Assembly (NCBI GenBank): GCA_900637705.1
Contig: LR134390.1
Span: 1,984,001 to 2,048,000 of the forward strand
Origin: Fusobacterium varium
GTDB taxonomy: Bacteria > Fusobacteriota > Fusobacteriia > Fusobacteriales > Fusobacteriaceae
DNA length: 64,000 bases
Direction: 5' to 3'
Shown here: piece by piece, positions 1 through 8,304 of the stretch
Numbering within the stretch: position 1 is the stretch's first letter
Layout of the letters: the number at the start of each line of letters is the position of its first letter
Position numbers and translations under genes: made by a program
The notes under the pieces: generated by a model
Told to the model about the DNA's origin: nothing
What the model saw: the letters and a program-made list of their open reading frames with translations, nothing else
Database searches by the model: none

Positions 1-1
1 G

Positions 2-196
2 CTTTCTCAAAAACCTGCTAAAGATGTCAGCTTAGATATTCAGAGAATGAATGCTCTTCTTAGAACCTATGGTATAGAAACTGACAGTCCAATAACTAGA
101 CCTAGTACTTTAGCTCTTATTGTTATTCCAGAGGTAAAAATGAGTGACCTTGGACTTATAGATGTAGTCAACCAAAAAGTTATCAAACAATTTTAA
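2..196 (+). CDS. adenine deaminase, C-terminal end (partial)
   Basis: An open frame enters from the left edge and stops at TAA 194-196, giving 64 residues. The tail reads ...TLALIVIPEVKMSDLGLIDV, which resembles the C-terminus of adenine deaminases of the amidohydrolase family (the 'ALPVIPxLRLTDxGLxDV' stretch in Bacillus Ade). These enzymes convert adenine to hypoxanthine and ammonia in purine salvage. A purine permease of the AzgA type starts 34 bases downstream on the same strand, which suits a salvage operon. The catalytic part lies outside the window, so the identification rests on the tail and the neighbour. Confidence 0.6.
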   Translation, partial: LSQKPAKDVSLDIQRMNALLRTYGIETDSPITRPSTLALIVIPEVKMSDLGLIDVVNQKVIKQF

Positions 197-230
197 ATAA
201 TATTTTTTAACAAGGGGGAAAAACAAAAAA

Positions 231-1538
231 ATGAACAGTAAAAATCAAGGTTTCTTGGATAATTTCTTCAAGATAACAGAAAGAGGAAGCAACATCAAAG
301 TTGAAATGGGAGCTGGATTGGCTACTTTTATGACTATGTCATACATCTTAATAGTCCACCCATTGATTATGAAAGGGGCAGGAATGCCTGCTAATCAAGT
401 GTTCACAGTTACTGCTATTACATCTTGCATATTTACACTTCTTATGGGTCTTTATGCTAAACTGCCCTTTGCACTTGCACCAGCTATGGGAAGCAATGCT
501 TTCCTTGCTATGACATTAGTTGGAAGTGGAGCTGTAACGTGGCAACAAGGTCTTGCTATGAACTTTGTATCTGGAGTAGTTTTCCTTATCATGTCCATAT
601 TTGGTTTTAGAGAAGTTATTGTAAAATTTCTTCCTAAAAGTTTAAAGCTTGGTATAGGAGCAGCAGTTGGAATCTTCCTTATTGAGTTGGGATTTAAAAA
701 TGGTGGACTTATGAAAGCTGTAAATGGTTCTGTATCAATAGGTGATTTAAGCAGTCCAGTAGCTATGACTGCACTTTTTGGTATTCTTATTACAGCTATA
801 CTTACTGCCAGAAAAATAAAGTGTGATATGCTTCTTGGTATAGTTTCTGCAACTCTTATAGGAATTCCTTTAGGAGTTACTAAAATACCTGCCAGTTTCA
901 TAGCTATGCCTAGTACTATCAGCGATATTGCCCTAAAACTAGATTTTTCAAATATATTAAGCATAAAAGTCCTTCCTATACTTTTTGTATTCTTTGTTGG
1001 AGATTTTTTCTCAACATTGGGAACATTACTGGGAGTATCTGAAAAAGCTGGACTTTTAGATGAAAATGGGGATCTTCCTGATATTCAGAAGCCTTTTCTG
1101 GTAGATGCTTTAGGTACAGTAGTTGGTTCTGCTATGGGAACTACAACTATTACTACATTTGTTGAATCTGCTGCTGGAGTTGGTGCTGGTGGAAGAACAG
1201 GGCTTACTGCTGTTTCTACTGGAATTTTATTCTTTTTCAGTTTATTCTTAAGTCCATTAGCTCTTATGGTACCTGCTGCTGCAACTGCTCCAGCTCTTAT
1301 TATAATGGGAATACTTATGCTTAGTGGAATGAGAAATATTGAATATGACAACTTTACTGAATCATTCCCTGTATTTTTTATGATTATCTGTACAGCATTT
1401 ACTAACAGTATCTCTAATGGAGTTGGTGCTGGAATAATTTCTTATGCAGTGGTTAAATTAGGAGCTGGAAAGGGTAAAGAAGTAAGTATAGGTCTATATA
1501 TTCTTGCTGCTATTATGGTATTTTATTTTATAAAATAA
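231..1538 (+). CDS. NCS2/AzgA-type purine permease
   Basis: A 435-residue polytopic inner-membrane protein with about 12 hydrophobic segments. The N-terminal 'GAGLATFMTMSYILIVHP' and the later 'FFVGDFFSTLGTLLGVSEKAG' are typical of the AzgA/PbuG/AdeP branch of NCS2 transporters, which import adenine, guanine or hypoxanthine by proton symport. The length matches the family (about 430-480). The start is supported by the purine-rich AAGGGGG near 210-217. It follows the adenine deaminase tail, so salvaged adenine or hypoxanthine is the likely substrate; the exact specificity cannot be read from the sequence. Confidence 0.9.
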   Translation: MNSKNQGFLDNFFKITERGSNIKVEMGAGLATFMTMSYILIVHPLIMKGAGMPANQVFTVTAITSCIFTLLMGLYAKLPFALAPAMGSNAFLAMTLVGSGAVTWQQGLAMNFVSGVVFLIMSIFGFREVIVKFLPKSLKLGIGAAVGIFLIELGFKNGGLMKAVNGSVSIGDLSSPVAMTALFGILITAILTARKIKCDMLLGIVSATLIGIPLGVTKIPASFIAMPSTISDIALKLDFSNILSIKVLPILFVFFVGDFFSTLGTLLGVSEKAGLLDENGDLPDIQKPFLVDALGTVVGSAMGTTTITTFVESAAGVGAGGRTGLTAVSTGILFFFSLFLSPLALMVPAAATAPALIIMGILMLSGMRNIEYDNFTESFPVFFMIICTAFTNSISNGVGAGIISYAVVKLGAGKGKEVSIGLYILAAIMVFYFIK

Positions 1539-1565
1539 ATTATCTTATTAAAATTATAGAAAATT

Positions 1566-1624
1566 AAAAAGTTTTAGAAATTGAAAGTGGGGTTGCCCAT
1601 TAAAAATTTCTAAAACTTTTTTAT
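1566..1624 (+). terminator. terminator after purine permease
   Basis: AAAAAGTTTTAGAAATT and its complement AATTTCTAAAACTTTTTT form a long A/T stem around a 22-base loop, followed by T-rich sequence, 28 bases after the permease stop. Confidence 0.75.
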
Positions 1625-1646
1625 TATATTCTAATTTCATATACAA

Positions 1647-1674
1647 AAAAGCTGGCTTTAATTAACCAACTTTT
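1647..1674 (-). terminator. terminator after ankyrin gene
   Basis: On the minus strand AAAAGTTGG pairs with CCAGCTTTT and is followed by further T residues, just past the ankyrin gene stop. It sits back to back with the permease terminator, so the two convergent units are insulated from each other. Confidence 0.6.
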
Positions 1675-1681
1675 ATGAAGT

Positions 1682-2110
1682 TCAATATTCTTCTTCTAAT
1701 CTTCTATGATGAGATATTTTCTCTCTTCTTGTCACATCTGAATAGTCCATTCCACTATTTTCTATAGCTTTTAGAACACTTTTTGCCTTTGAAGCAGTAG
1801 CAAGATTTAAAGCAGTTCTTTGATGATTATTCTTGATATTGACTTCTCCTCCAAATTCTAAAAGAAGTTCCATTATCTTTCCAAAATCTTTTATCGCTGC
1901 TATATGCATTGGTGTATCTCCATCTTTGTTTTTAGCATTAGGGTCAGCTCCACAGTATACTAAAGCATCTATAAAATCATATGCTCCATCTTCAACACAA
2001 TAGTGTAGAATAGTATTTCCATTTTCATCAGTTTCTTCTATGCTGTCCATATCTAAATTTTCTTTAAATGCTGTTAAATCATTTTCTTCTAAAAATCTCA
2101 AAAGTTCCAT
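1682..2110 (-). CDS. small ankyrin-repeat protein
   Basis: A 142-residue soluble protein with about three ankyrin repeats between residues 28 and 110: 'NGNTILHYCVEDGAYDFIDALV', 'DGDTPMHIAAIKDFGKIMELLL' and 'HQRTALNLATASKAKSVLKAI'. There is no signal peptide or membrane segment, so it is probably cytoplasmic. Ankyrin repeats mediate protein-protein contacts; the partner is unknown. It lies 88 bases downstream of the TrmN6-like gene on the same strand and may be co-transcribed with it, with its own terminator after the stop. Confidence 0.85.
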   Translation of the reverse strand: MELLRFLEENDLTAFKENLDMDSIEETDENGNTILHYCVEDGAYDFIDALVYCGADPNAKNKDGDTPMHIAAIKDFGKIMELLLEFGGEVNIKNNHQRTALNLATASKAKSVLKAIENSGMDYSDVTRREKISHHRRLEEEY

Positions 2111-2198
2111 TTGTCACCTCTAAAAATATTCTCCTTCTAATTTTTTTAATTACATATTTTTAAAAATCCTTAAAACTCTATCTTATAGCTTCCTGTCT

Positions 2199-2876
2199 TC
2201 AGTAACCACTCTCCTCTAAGCAAAGCGGCGGTTCAATCTCTAATTTGCACTTTTTTCCTTTCCATGCTTCAATGAGAACAAGATTAGAATTTTTTTCTTT
2301 AGAAAAATAAACAAACCTTACTCTTTTAAGAGAAAACCCACTATCTTCAAGAATTCTTGATATATCTGTGAATCTATAACTTCTATGAACTAAAGAAAAA
2401 CTTCCAATTGGCTTCAAAAGCTTTTTTGCACTTTGTACCAGTTGAGAAAGATTTAATTTTATTTCATGTCTTGCTATAGACTTGCAGCTAAGGATATTTT
2501 GTTTCTTTCCGTCCACTTCCATATATGGAGGATTTGAAACTATATAATCAAAAGAATTTCCCATAGAATATTCTTTGACATCACCATGTACTATTTCTAT
2601 ATTGTCATTAAGATTATTAAGCTGAACATTTCTTTTAGCCAACTCAACATTTTCTTCTTGTATATCTATACCAGTTATATCTTCTCCCTTTTCTTTCGAA
2701 ACAAGGAGTACAGGAATAATTCCATTCCCAGTCCCTATATCCAGTATTTTTCCTTTTTTAGTATAAGCAAAAAAATCTGATAAGATTACTGCATCTACAG
2801 AAAATCTAAAGCCATCTTTCTTCTGAATAAGCTTATATTTTCCAGCCAGCAATGTAATATCTTCATTTGCTAACAT
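2199..2876 (-). CDS. TrmN6/YfiC-like tRNA(Val) adenine-N6 methyltransferase
   Basis: 225 residues with a Rossmann-fold SAM-dependent methyltransferase core. 'LDIGTGNGIIPVLL' (residues about 45-58) is the glycine-rich SAM-binding motif I, and 'IVSNPPYM' (about 112-119) is the NPPY motif of N6-adenine or N5-glutamine methylases. In the TrmN6/YfiC family this enzyme methylates A37 of tRNA1(Val). It begins three bases after the stop of the RicT-like gene, so the two are probably translated from one message. Substrate is inferred from family resemblance; another small-molecule or rRNA methylase is possible. Confidence 0.8.
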   Translation of the reverse strand: MLANEDITLLAGKYKLIQKKDGFRFSVDAVILSDFFAYTKKGKILDIGTGNGIIPVLLVSKEKGEDITGIDIQEENVELAKRNVQLNNLNDNIEIVHGDVKEYSMGNSFDYIVSNPPYMEVDGKKQNILSCKSIARHEIKLNLSQLVQSAKKLLKPIGSFSLVHRSYRFTDISRILEDSGFSLKRVRFVYFSKEKNSNLVLIEAWKGKKCKLEIEPPLCLEESGY

Positions 2877-2878
2877 TT

Positions 2879-3820
2879 TTACTCCTTTTCAAGCTCTTTA
2901 TGTTCAAGTTCTTCCTGAGTTTTTTCACTTTTCAGCTTACTTGCCTCTTTTTTATTGAACTTTACTTCATCAATCTCAAATTTCATAATACCTATATTTT
3001 CCACATCAACAAATAAAAAACCATTTAATGGACTTATACTTATTACTTTTCCATCTCCTTTGATAGTTTTCACCTGTTGATTAACAGCTGGATAACTTCT
3101 CAATACTTGTTCATATTGGCTATATTCATAATTTATACAGCAAAGAAGCCTTCCACATACTCCAGATATCTTGGCTGGGTTTATTACAAGTCCCTGATCT
3201 CTTGCCATTTTAATAGATACTGAGTCAAATTTATTTATAAAAGTTCTGCAACATAACTCTTTTCCACAGATACCAATTGTTCCCAATATTCTCGCTTCAT
3301 CTCTTACACCAATCTGTCTAAGTTCTATCCTCAATTTAAAAATATTAGCTAGATCTTTTACTAATTCCCTAAAATCTATTCTTCCTTCAGCAGTAAAATA
3401 GAAAATAAGCTTAGTTTTATCAAATGTATACTCTGTTCCTACCAGTTTCATAGGAAGTTTATGATGTATTATTCTCTCTTTACACTGAGCATTTGCTTTA
3501 GCTGATTCCTCTTTCAATTCATTATATCTTTTTATTTCCTGTTCATCAGCTTTTTTTATAACAGGTTTTAGAGGGAGTACAAGCTGTTCTTCCTTCATCA
3601 TCATAGGTTCACCATAGACAACCCCTATCTCTTTTCCTCTAACTGTATCAACAATTACCTTGTCGCCTTTTTTATATTCAACATCATCTACAACTTCAAA
3701 GTAATATCTTTTTTTAGTTATCTCAAACATTACCCCAAGTACTTTATATAATTTTTTTTCTACTGGAGCAGCTATAGTTTCAGTTGAAACAATTTCCTGC
3801 TCTACTCTGTTTTCTTCCAT
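2879..3820 (-). CDS. PSP1/RicT (YaaT) family protein
   Basis: 313 residues. The PSP1 domain in the middle contains the cysteine-rich stretch 'GICGKELCCRTF' and 'SGVCGRLLCCINYEY' (about residues 185-235), the pattern linked in Bacillus RicT to binding iron-sulfur clusters in the RicAFT complex that affects mRNA processing and development. The ends are charged and K/E-rich, especially the C-terminal 'EEASKLKSEKTQEELEHKE' region, and look unstructured. It is embedded between radC (10 bases upstream) and the methyltransferase gene. The Bacillus role is known, but the function in Fusobacteria is inferred only. Confidence 0.88.
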   Translation of the reverse strand: MEENRVEQEIVSTETIAAPVEKKLYKVLGVMFEITKKRYYFEVVDDVEYKKGDKVIVDTVRGKEIGVVYGEPMMMKEEQLVLPLKPVIKKADEQEIKRYNELKEESAKANAQCKERIIHHKLPMKLVGTEYTFDKTKLIFYFTAEGRIDFRELVKDLANIFKLRIELRQIGVRDEARILGTIGICGKELCCRTFINKFDSVSIKMARDQGLVINPAKISGVCGRLLCCINYEYSQYEQVLRSYPAVNQQVKTIKGDGKVISISPLNGFLFVDVENIGIMKFEIDEVKFNKKEASKLKSEKTQEELEHKELEKE

Positions 3821-3829
3821 TAATTCCTC

Positions 3830-4519
3830 CTAATATTCTATCAATCCTTCTTCTAAAAAACTAAAGTAGGAATCCTTTGTAATTATTATATGGTCAATCA
3901 GCCTTATATCTAAAGTCTTAAGACTGTCATACATATGTTGTGTCAGTTCTATATCCTGCTTAGAAGGGCTTATATTTCCAGAAGGGTGATTGTGAGCAAA
4001 AACCACTGATTTAGCTCCATTTTTTATTACTCTCTCAACTATCTCCCTTGGATAAACTGCACTTTTATCTATTGTACCATAAAAAAGTGTTTCACTTGCT
4101 ATTAAATTATTTGCAGAATTTAAAAACAACACTTTAAATTCTTCTCTTTTAGAAAACCCTATATCTCCTCTTAAATAAGAGATAAGATCATTTTTACTCT
4201 TTATATTTAAAATATCATTATCTTTCAAATTTTCTTTGTAACTATTTTTAGCTATATCTCCCATCAATTTAAGAAAAACAGCACTGCTTTCTCCTATTCC
4301 CTCTACCTTTATTAACTCCTTTATATCTGCACCAAATATTTTCCCTGTTGACCCAAATACTTCTAAAAGTTTTTTTGCTATAGGCTTAACATCTTTTCTA
4401 GGAATAGAATATGTGAGAAGTATTTCTAATATTTCATACTCATGAAAAGCATCATATCCACTTTTCATATATTTTTCTTTAAGTCTTTTTCTATGTCCCT
4501 CAGGAGAATATTTTTCCAT
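3830..4519 (-). CDS. radC: RadC/JAB-domain protein
   Basis: 229 residues: an N-terminal helix-hairpin-helix region ('VEGIGESSAVFLKL', about residues 70-83) and a C-terminal MPN+/JAMM metalloprotease-like domain with 'HNHPSGNISPSKQD' (about 176-189), the conserved HxHxSG...D zinc site. This is the standard RadC (YicR) family, historically called a DNA repair protein though its enzymatic role is not settled. The gene lies 8 bases after cobT and 9 bases before the RicT gene, in a tight minus-strand run. Confidence 0.92.
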   Translation of the reverse strand: MEKYSPEGHRKRLKEKYMKSGYDAFHEYEILEILLTYSIPRKDVKPIAKKLLEVFGSTGKIFGADIKELIKVEGIGESSAVFLKLMGDIAKNSYKENLKDNDILNIKSKNDLISYLRGDIGFSKREEFKVLFLNSANNLIASETLFYGTIDKSAVYPREIVERVIKNGAKSVVFAHNHPSGNISPSKQDIELTQHMYDSLKTLDIRLIDHIIITKDSYFSFLEEGLIEY

Positions 4520-4527
4520 ACCTCCAC

Positions 4528-5583
4528 CTATAGAAAAAGTTCATATACTGCTGTTGGTGTTTTCATTCCATTTATTACTTCTATTGCACAATCAATTATA
4601 GGGTAAGCAAGAACTGCTCCTGTACCTTCTCCCAATCTCATTTTCATATTAAAAAATGCCTCTTCTCCCAGCTCTTTTAATACTAATTCCATTCCTGGTT
4701 CTTCACTCATATGAGTTGCAATTATATAATCTTTTATCTTTGGTTCTATTTTACAAGCTGCCAAAGCTGCTACACTAGATATAAAACCATCTACAAGCAT
4801 AGGTTTTCTGTATCTGGCTGCCCCGATATACATTCCTACCATACAAGCTATATCCAATCCACCTACATGAGCCAAGACATCTATTGGTTCCATATTAAAT
4901 GTATCATATTTTTCACAAGATTCAACTATTATTTTTTTCTTTTTTACAAGACCACTGTCAGAAAGTCCTCCTCCCCTACCAACTATCTTGTCTATATCTC
5001 CCTTTGTAAAAGAATATAGAACTGCTGAACTTGTTGAAGTATTTCCTATTCCCATTTCTCCATTTGAAAAAATGTCATATCCTGCTTCTACTTTTTCCTT
5101 TATCAATTCTACTCCAACCATTATTGCTTTTACACATTCTTCATGTGTCATTGCTGGTTCTTTATAGAAATTATTAGTTCCTTTTTTTACATTTTTTCTA
5201 TATAAATTAGGATAATCCCTAGGAATTGAATCTTTTATCCCTATATCTACAAGGTTAAAATCTACTCCAATAGTTCTTGTCAAAAGACCTATTGCTGCTA
5301 TTCTGTTGAGCATAGCTTCAGATACTATACGTGTATACTCCAAAGGACATGAAGAAATCCCCTCTTCTATCACTCCATTATCTGCTGAGGCTACTATATG
5401 ACATCTCTTATTTATCTTTTTCACAGGAAACCCATTAATTCCTGCAAGTTTAACAGCTATATCTTCAAGAGTTCCAAGGCTTCCATTAGGTTTCATTTTT
5501 CTGTCAAGTTCTTCCTGTGCTGCTTTTACAGCTTCCTTGTCTGCCTCTTCTATTTCTCCAATAATTTTTTTTAGCTCTTTCAT
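4528..5583 (-). CDS. cobT: nicotinate-nucleotide-dimethylbenzimidazole phosphoribosyltransferase
   Basis: 351 residues, the usual CobT length. It transfers the phosphoribosyl group of nicotinate mononucleotide to a lower-ligand base to make alpha-ribazole phosphate, the first step of nucleotide-loop assembly in cobalamin. Recognisable segments are '[20 protein letters not shown]' near the N-terminus, '[14 protein letters not shown]' in the middle and '[17 protein letters not shown]' near the C-terminus, which carries the catalytic glutamate of the family. It is the last cob gene of the run cobU-cobS-cobC-cobT and starts 4 bases after cobC ends. Confidence 0.96.
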   Translation of the reverse strand: MKELKKIIGEIEEADKEAVKAAQEELDRKMKPNGSLGTLEDIAVKLAGINGFPVKKINKRCHIVASADNGVIEEGISSCPLEYTRIVSEAMLNRIAAIGLLTRTIGVDFNLVDIGIKDSIPRDYPNLYRKNVKKGTNNFYKEPAMTHEECVKAIMVGVELIKEKVEAGYDIFSNGEMGIGNTSTSSAVLYSFTKGDIDKIVGRGGGLSDSGLVKKKKIIVESCEKYDTFNMEPIDVLAHVGGLDIACMVGMYIGAARYRKPMLVDGFISSVAALAACKIEPKIKDYIIATHMSEEPGMELVLKELGEEAFFNMKMRLGEGTGAVLAYPIIDCAIEVINGMKTPTAVYELFL

Positions 5584-5587
5584 CTCA

Positions 5588-6169
5588 TCACCCTATGTTT
5601 AGTCCTTTTAATATTGGAAAATCATCTGCAAATTCAATTATACAGATACCTCCATTTTCTACACTGTATTTCCAGTAACTTTCTAGCTTATCTGAAAAAT
5701 ACCAGCTCAATATACAGTTAATGACACCCCAGTGAGTCACTACCAGATTATTCTTTGTTTTATCAAGGCTTTCTACAAATTCTACAGCTCTGCTTTGAAG
5801 TCTTTCCAAGCTTTCTCCAGTAACAAAATCAAAAGTTTTCCATTCATTTTTGCTCTTTTTACATTCAACTGGATACTTTTCCTTTATCTCTTTATAGCTC
5901 AATCCTTCAAATATTCCAAAATCTATTTCCTGAAGTCTTTTATCAAATTTAATAGGAAGTTTTAGATAATTTACTAGCTCTGCTGTTTCTGATGCTCTCA
6001 CTAAATCACTTGAATAAATTGCATCATAACCATGCTTTTTTAATATATCACCAGCTTTTTTACTCTGGACTCTTCCCATTTCATTCAGACCTGGATCAAG
6101 TTTTCCAAAGAATATCCCTTCAACATTCATCTGTGTCTGTCCATGTCTGACAATTATCAGTTTACCCAC
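5588..6169 (-). CDS. cobC: alpha-ribazole phosphatase (histidine phosphatase family)
   Basis: 193 residues of the histidine phosphatase superfamily. The catalytic 'IVRHGQT' (residues 6-12) carries the phosphohistidine residue, and 'LVVTHWGVI' (about 142-150) provides the second histidine. The family alone could be any phosphoglycerate-mutase-like phosphatase, but its place between cobS and cobT, 4 and 9 bases away, argues for CobC, which removes phosphate from alpha-ribazole-5'-phosphate or adenosylcobalamin-5'-phosphate. Confidence 0.9.
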   Translation of the reverse strand: MGKLIIVRHGQTQMNVEGIFFGKLDPGLNEMGRVQSKKAGDILKKHGYDAIYSSDLVRASETAELVNYLKLPIKFDKRLQEIDFGIFEGLSYKEIKEKYPVECKKSKNEWKTFDFVTGESLERLQSRAVEFVESLDKTKNNLVVTHWGVINCILSWYFSDKLESYWKYSVENGGICIIEFADDFPILKGLNIG

Positions 6170-6178
6170 TTATATCAC

Positions 6179-6946
6179 CTATACAGCTGCTAATATGTAT
6201 ATAACAAACATAGCTATTATTTCTGAAAGTTCTACTACTGCACCTAAAGTATCTCCTGTAATACCACCAATTTTTCTAGTCATAAGTTTAGCATAGAAAA
6301 ATCCTAACAGCATTATTATTGGTATAACAATCAAAATTGTATAAGGAAGTCCAAATAAATAAGCTGCCCCTCCAACAAATGCTGCTGTCAATATTGTAGC
6401 AATTACTACTTCTCCACCATTAGTATGGTCTACAAAAGTTTTTCCCATTCCAGTAGATCTTGCATATGGAGCTGAAGCACAGTTTACTACACTGTTTAAT
6501 CTTGCTATAACTGGAACTATAAGAAGAAGTATCCCCATATTAAGTCCAGCAAATTCTGATATCTCTACTAAAAGAACTACTTTTAACATAAAATATAGTA
6601 TAAGAACAAGTCCACCATTAGTACCTAATCTTGAATCTTTCATTATATCAAGCATCTTCTGCTTACTTCTGTAACTGAATATCCCATCAAATGTATCTGC
6701 CAGACCATCTAAATGAAGCCCTCCTGTCAATACTACTTCTATAATTACCAGCAGTACTGCCATAACCATTGGTGAATATACAACAGTATATAACAGCCAG
6801 AATGCTCCAAAAAGTATAAGACCTATTATCATTCCAATTATCGGAAAAAATTTCATGCTCTTTCCTAATTTATCAGAATCAAATTTTGGCTCAAATCCAA
6901 TAGGAAGTCTAGTCATAAATCTAAAAAGTAACAATATTCCTTTCAT
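6179..6946 (-). CDS. cobS: adenosylcobinamide-GDP ribazoletransferase (cobalamin synthase)
   Basis: 255 residues with about six or seven hydrophobic segments, so an inner-membrane enzyme. The N-terminal 'LLFRFMTRLPIG' and 'GGLHLDGLADTFDGIFS' (about residues 75-91, with acidic residues that would hold Mg2+) are CobS hallmarks. It joins alpha-ribazole to adenosylcobinamide-GDP. The gene lies between cobU (17 bases upstream) and cobC (9 bases downstream). Confidence 0.95.
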   Translation of the reverse strand: MKGILLLFRFMTRLPIGFEPKFDSDKLGKSMKFFPIIGMIIGLILFGAFWLLYTVVYSPMVMAVLLVIIEVVLTGGLHLDGLADTFDGIFSYRSKQKMLDIMKDSRLGTNGGLVLILYFMLKVVLLVEISEFAGLNMGILLLIVPVIARLNSVVNCASAPYARSTGMGKTFVDHTNGGEVVIATILTAAFVGGAAYLFGLPYTILIVIPIIMLLGFFYAKLMTRKIGGITGDTLGAVVELSEIIAMFVIYILAAV

Positions 6947-6963
6947 TAAATATCCTCCTAAAA

Positions 6964-7527
6964 CTATTTTAATTTCATCTTTATTCCAGAAACTACAAAA
7001 TATGCTTCATCAGCCTTAGCTGCTGCTATTTGATTCATTCTTCCACATATATCTCTAAAATGTCTTCCCAGTGCATAGGCTGGAACTATTCCCATACCTA
7101 TTTCATTGGAAACTATAACAATATCCTGATCTGATGATTTTATATATTCCAGAAGTTCTTCCACTTCTTTTTTTATATTATTTTCTATTGATGTAAGTTC
7201 TTCATCAGGCATATGATCCCAGTCATATTCTTTTTCCATTATCATAAGATTGGTTACCATATTTGTCAGACAGTCCAGCAGGATAACTCCTCCCTTTTTA
7301 ATGTGAGGTTTTACAAGTTCAACTGTATTTTTGTATCCCTCTATAGTAGTCCAGTTTTCCCCTCGCTGCTCTCTATGCTTAGCTACACGAGCTCTCATTT
7401 CATCATCAAATATGATTGCAGTTGCCAGATATATTCTGTCTTTATATCCCATGTCAGCTATATACTGTTCTGCATGTCTGCTTTTCCCACTTCGAGATCC
7501 TCCAGTGAAGTAAATAATTCTTCCCAA
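6964..7527 (-). CDS. cobU: adenosylcobinamide kinase/guanylyltransferase
   Basis: 187 residues. The N-terminal P-loop 'TGGSRSGKSRHAEQY' (about residues 8-22) is diagnostic for CobU, which phosphorylates adenosylcobinamide and then attaches GMP. The usual ~180-residue length is met. The start codon is TTG at 7525-7527, supported by GAGGAG eight bases upstream; no in-frame ATG lies near. It is the first gene of the Cob run. A TATAAT-like element at 7562-7567 could be its -10 box, but the -35 is poor, and I see no cobalamin riboswitch in the short upstream gap. Confidence 0.95.
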   Translation of the reverse strand: MGRIIYFTGGSRSGKSRHAEQYIADMGYKDRIYLATAIIFDDEMRARVAKHREQRGENWTTIEGYKNTVELVKPHIKKGGVILLDCLTNMVTNLMIMEKEYDWDHMPDEELTSIENNIKKEVEELLEYIKSSDQDIVIVSNEIGMGIVPAYALGRHFRDICGRMNQIAAAKADEAYFVVSGIKMKLK

Positions 7528-7616
7528 TTTGTCATCTCCTCTACTTTATTTCAATGAATTAATTATATCATATTTTTCTAGATTTTACACTTGATTTTCT
7601 GCTTATACCCTATGCT

Positions 7617-7655
7617 AAAGAAAAAAGTCTCTCAATTATTTTTAGTTGAGAGACT
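7617..7655 (-). terminator. terminator at end of polysaccharide/HU transcription unit
   Basis: AAAGTCTCTCAA and TTGAGAGACTTT form a 12-bp stem around a 10-base A/T loop; on the minus strand it is followed by TTTTTTC. It lies about 40 bases past the last HU-like stop and separates this unit from cobU. Confidence 0.85.
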
Positions 7656-7691
7656 TTGGGTTTTGATTAATGATTTAGTATTTGATTTTAT

Positions 7692-7973
7692 TTATTCTAT
7701 TACTAATATTTTTGATTGTACAAATTTTATTGTTTTTTTAGGAACTATTTCTCTTATTTCATTTGATGTTGGACTTCCTATTCTTCTCTTTTTTCTTTTT
7801 AAAAGCGAAAATGTTCCCTTATTTTTAAATTTTACTTCTTCATCCATAGCTGTTACTTCTACTATTAGATTAAATATTTCTTCTATCTCTTCCCTTGCTT
7901 CTTCATATTCTATTGTTTCATCTTGTTCTTTTCTCAATTTTTTGTAATATGATACAAATTCCCTAGTGTTCAT
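7692..7973 (-). CDS. divergent HU/IHF-like DNA-binding protein (second of pair)
   Basis: 93 residues. The C-terminal half, 'VKFKNKGTFSLLKRKKR' followed by 'SNEIREIVPKKTIKFVQSK', follows the HU/IHF pattern of a beta-strand ('..F.GFG.F'), a basic arm and a final 'PA.K...FK..K' strand-helix. The N-terminal half is unusually acidic (EEAREEIEEIFN). HU proteins bend DNA as dimers. It overlaps the upstream paralogue by 11 bases, implying coupled translation and perhaps a heterodimer. It ends the polysaccharide transcription unit. Sequence is divergent, so specific function is open. Confidence 0.7.
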   Translation of the reverse strand: MNTREFVSYYKKLRKEQDETIEYEEAREEIEEIFNLIVEVTAMDEEVKFKNKGTFSLLKRKKRRIGSPTSNEIREIVPKKTIKFVQSKILVIE

Positions 7974-8274
7974 ATTCCTCCTCTATGAGAGTATTGAGCT
8001 CATTTACTTTATCTATCATTTTCATTCTAGGTTTAAATTTGATAACTTTCTTTTCTTCTGTTATCATCATTTCTCTAGTAGCTAAATTAAGTATTTTTCT
8101 TGGTTTTACTTCTTTCTTTTCAAATATTCCCCAGTCTTTTATTATTACTTTTTCCTCTTCTTCTAAAACATCAAAAAGAGCTTTCCAGAAAGAATCTAAT
8201 CTTTCTTTTGCTTCTCTTATGCTTTTTAGATTCCTTCTTTCCTTGTATAAGATTAAAAACTCTTTTTCTGTCAT
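7963..8274 (-). CDS. divergent HU/IHF-like DNA-binding protein (first of pair)
   Basis: 103 residues with the same plan as the following gene: an N-terminal helical part (MTEKEFLILYKERRNLKS), then 'VIIKDWGIFEKKEVKPRK' and 'KKVIKFKPRMKM', matching the HU core and the K-rich C-terminal strand. The start is preceded by AGAAAGGA. Only 30 bases separate it from the stop of wzx, with no terminator visible in the gap, so it is probably transcribed as part of the polysaccharide operon. A degraded tandem HU-like pair with the same 'WGVFEKKEVK' stretch occurs at 52124-52571. Confidence 0.72.
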   Translation of the reverse strand: MTEKEFLILYKERRNLKSIREAKERLDSFWKALFDVLEEEEKVIIKDWGIFEKKEVKPRKILNLATREMMITEEKKVIKFKPRMKMIDKVNELNTLIEEEYEH

Positions 8275-8304
8275 TATTTTTCCTTTCTTGATTTAATAAA
8301 TTTT

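Noticed and set aside
452-1351. Minus-strand frames of 170 and 88 residues inside the purine permease gene.
   Set aside because: They are antisense to a clearly coding, conserved transporter.
7213-7557. Plus-strand frame of 114 residues opposite cobU.
   Set aside because: It is a shadow of the cobU coding strand with no ribosome site and unlikely composition.
7528-7616. Cobalamin riboswitch upstream of cobU.
   Set aside because: The gap is too short and shows no B12-box; likewise nothing was found at 38954-39261 upstream of nrdJ.
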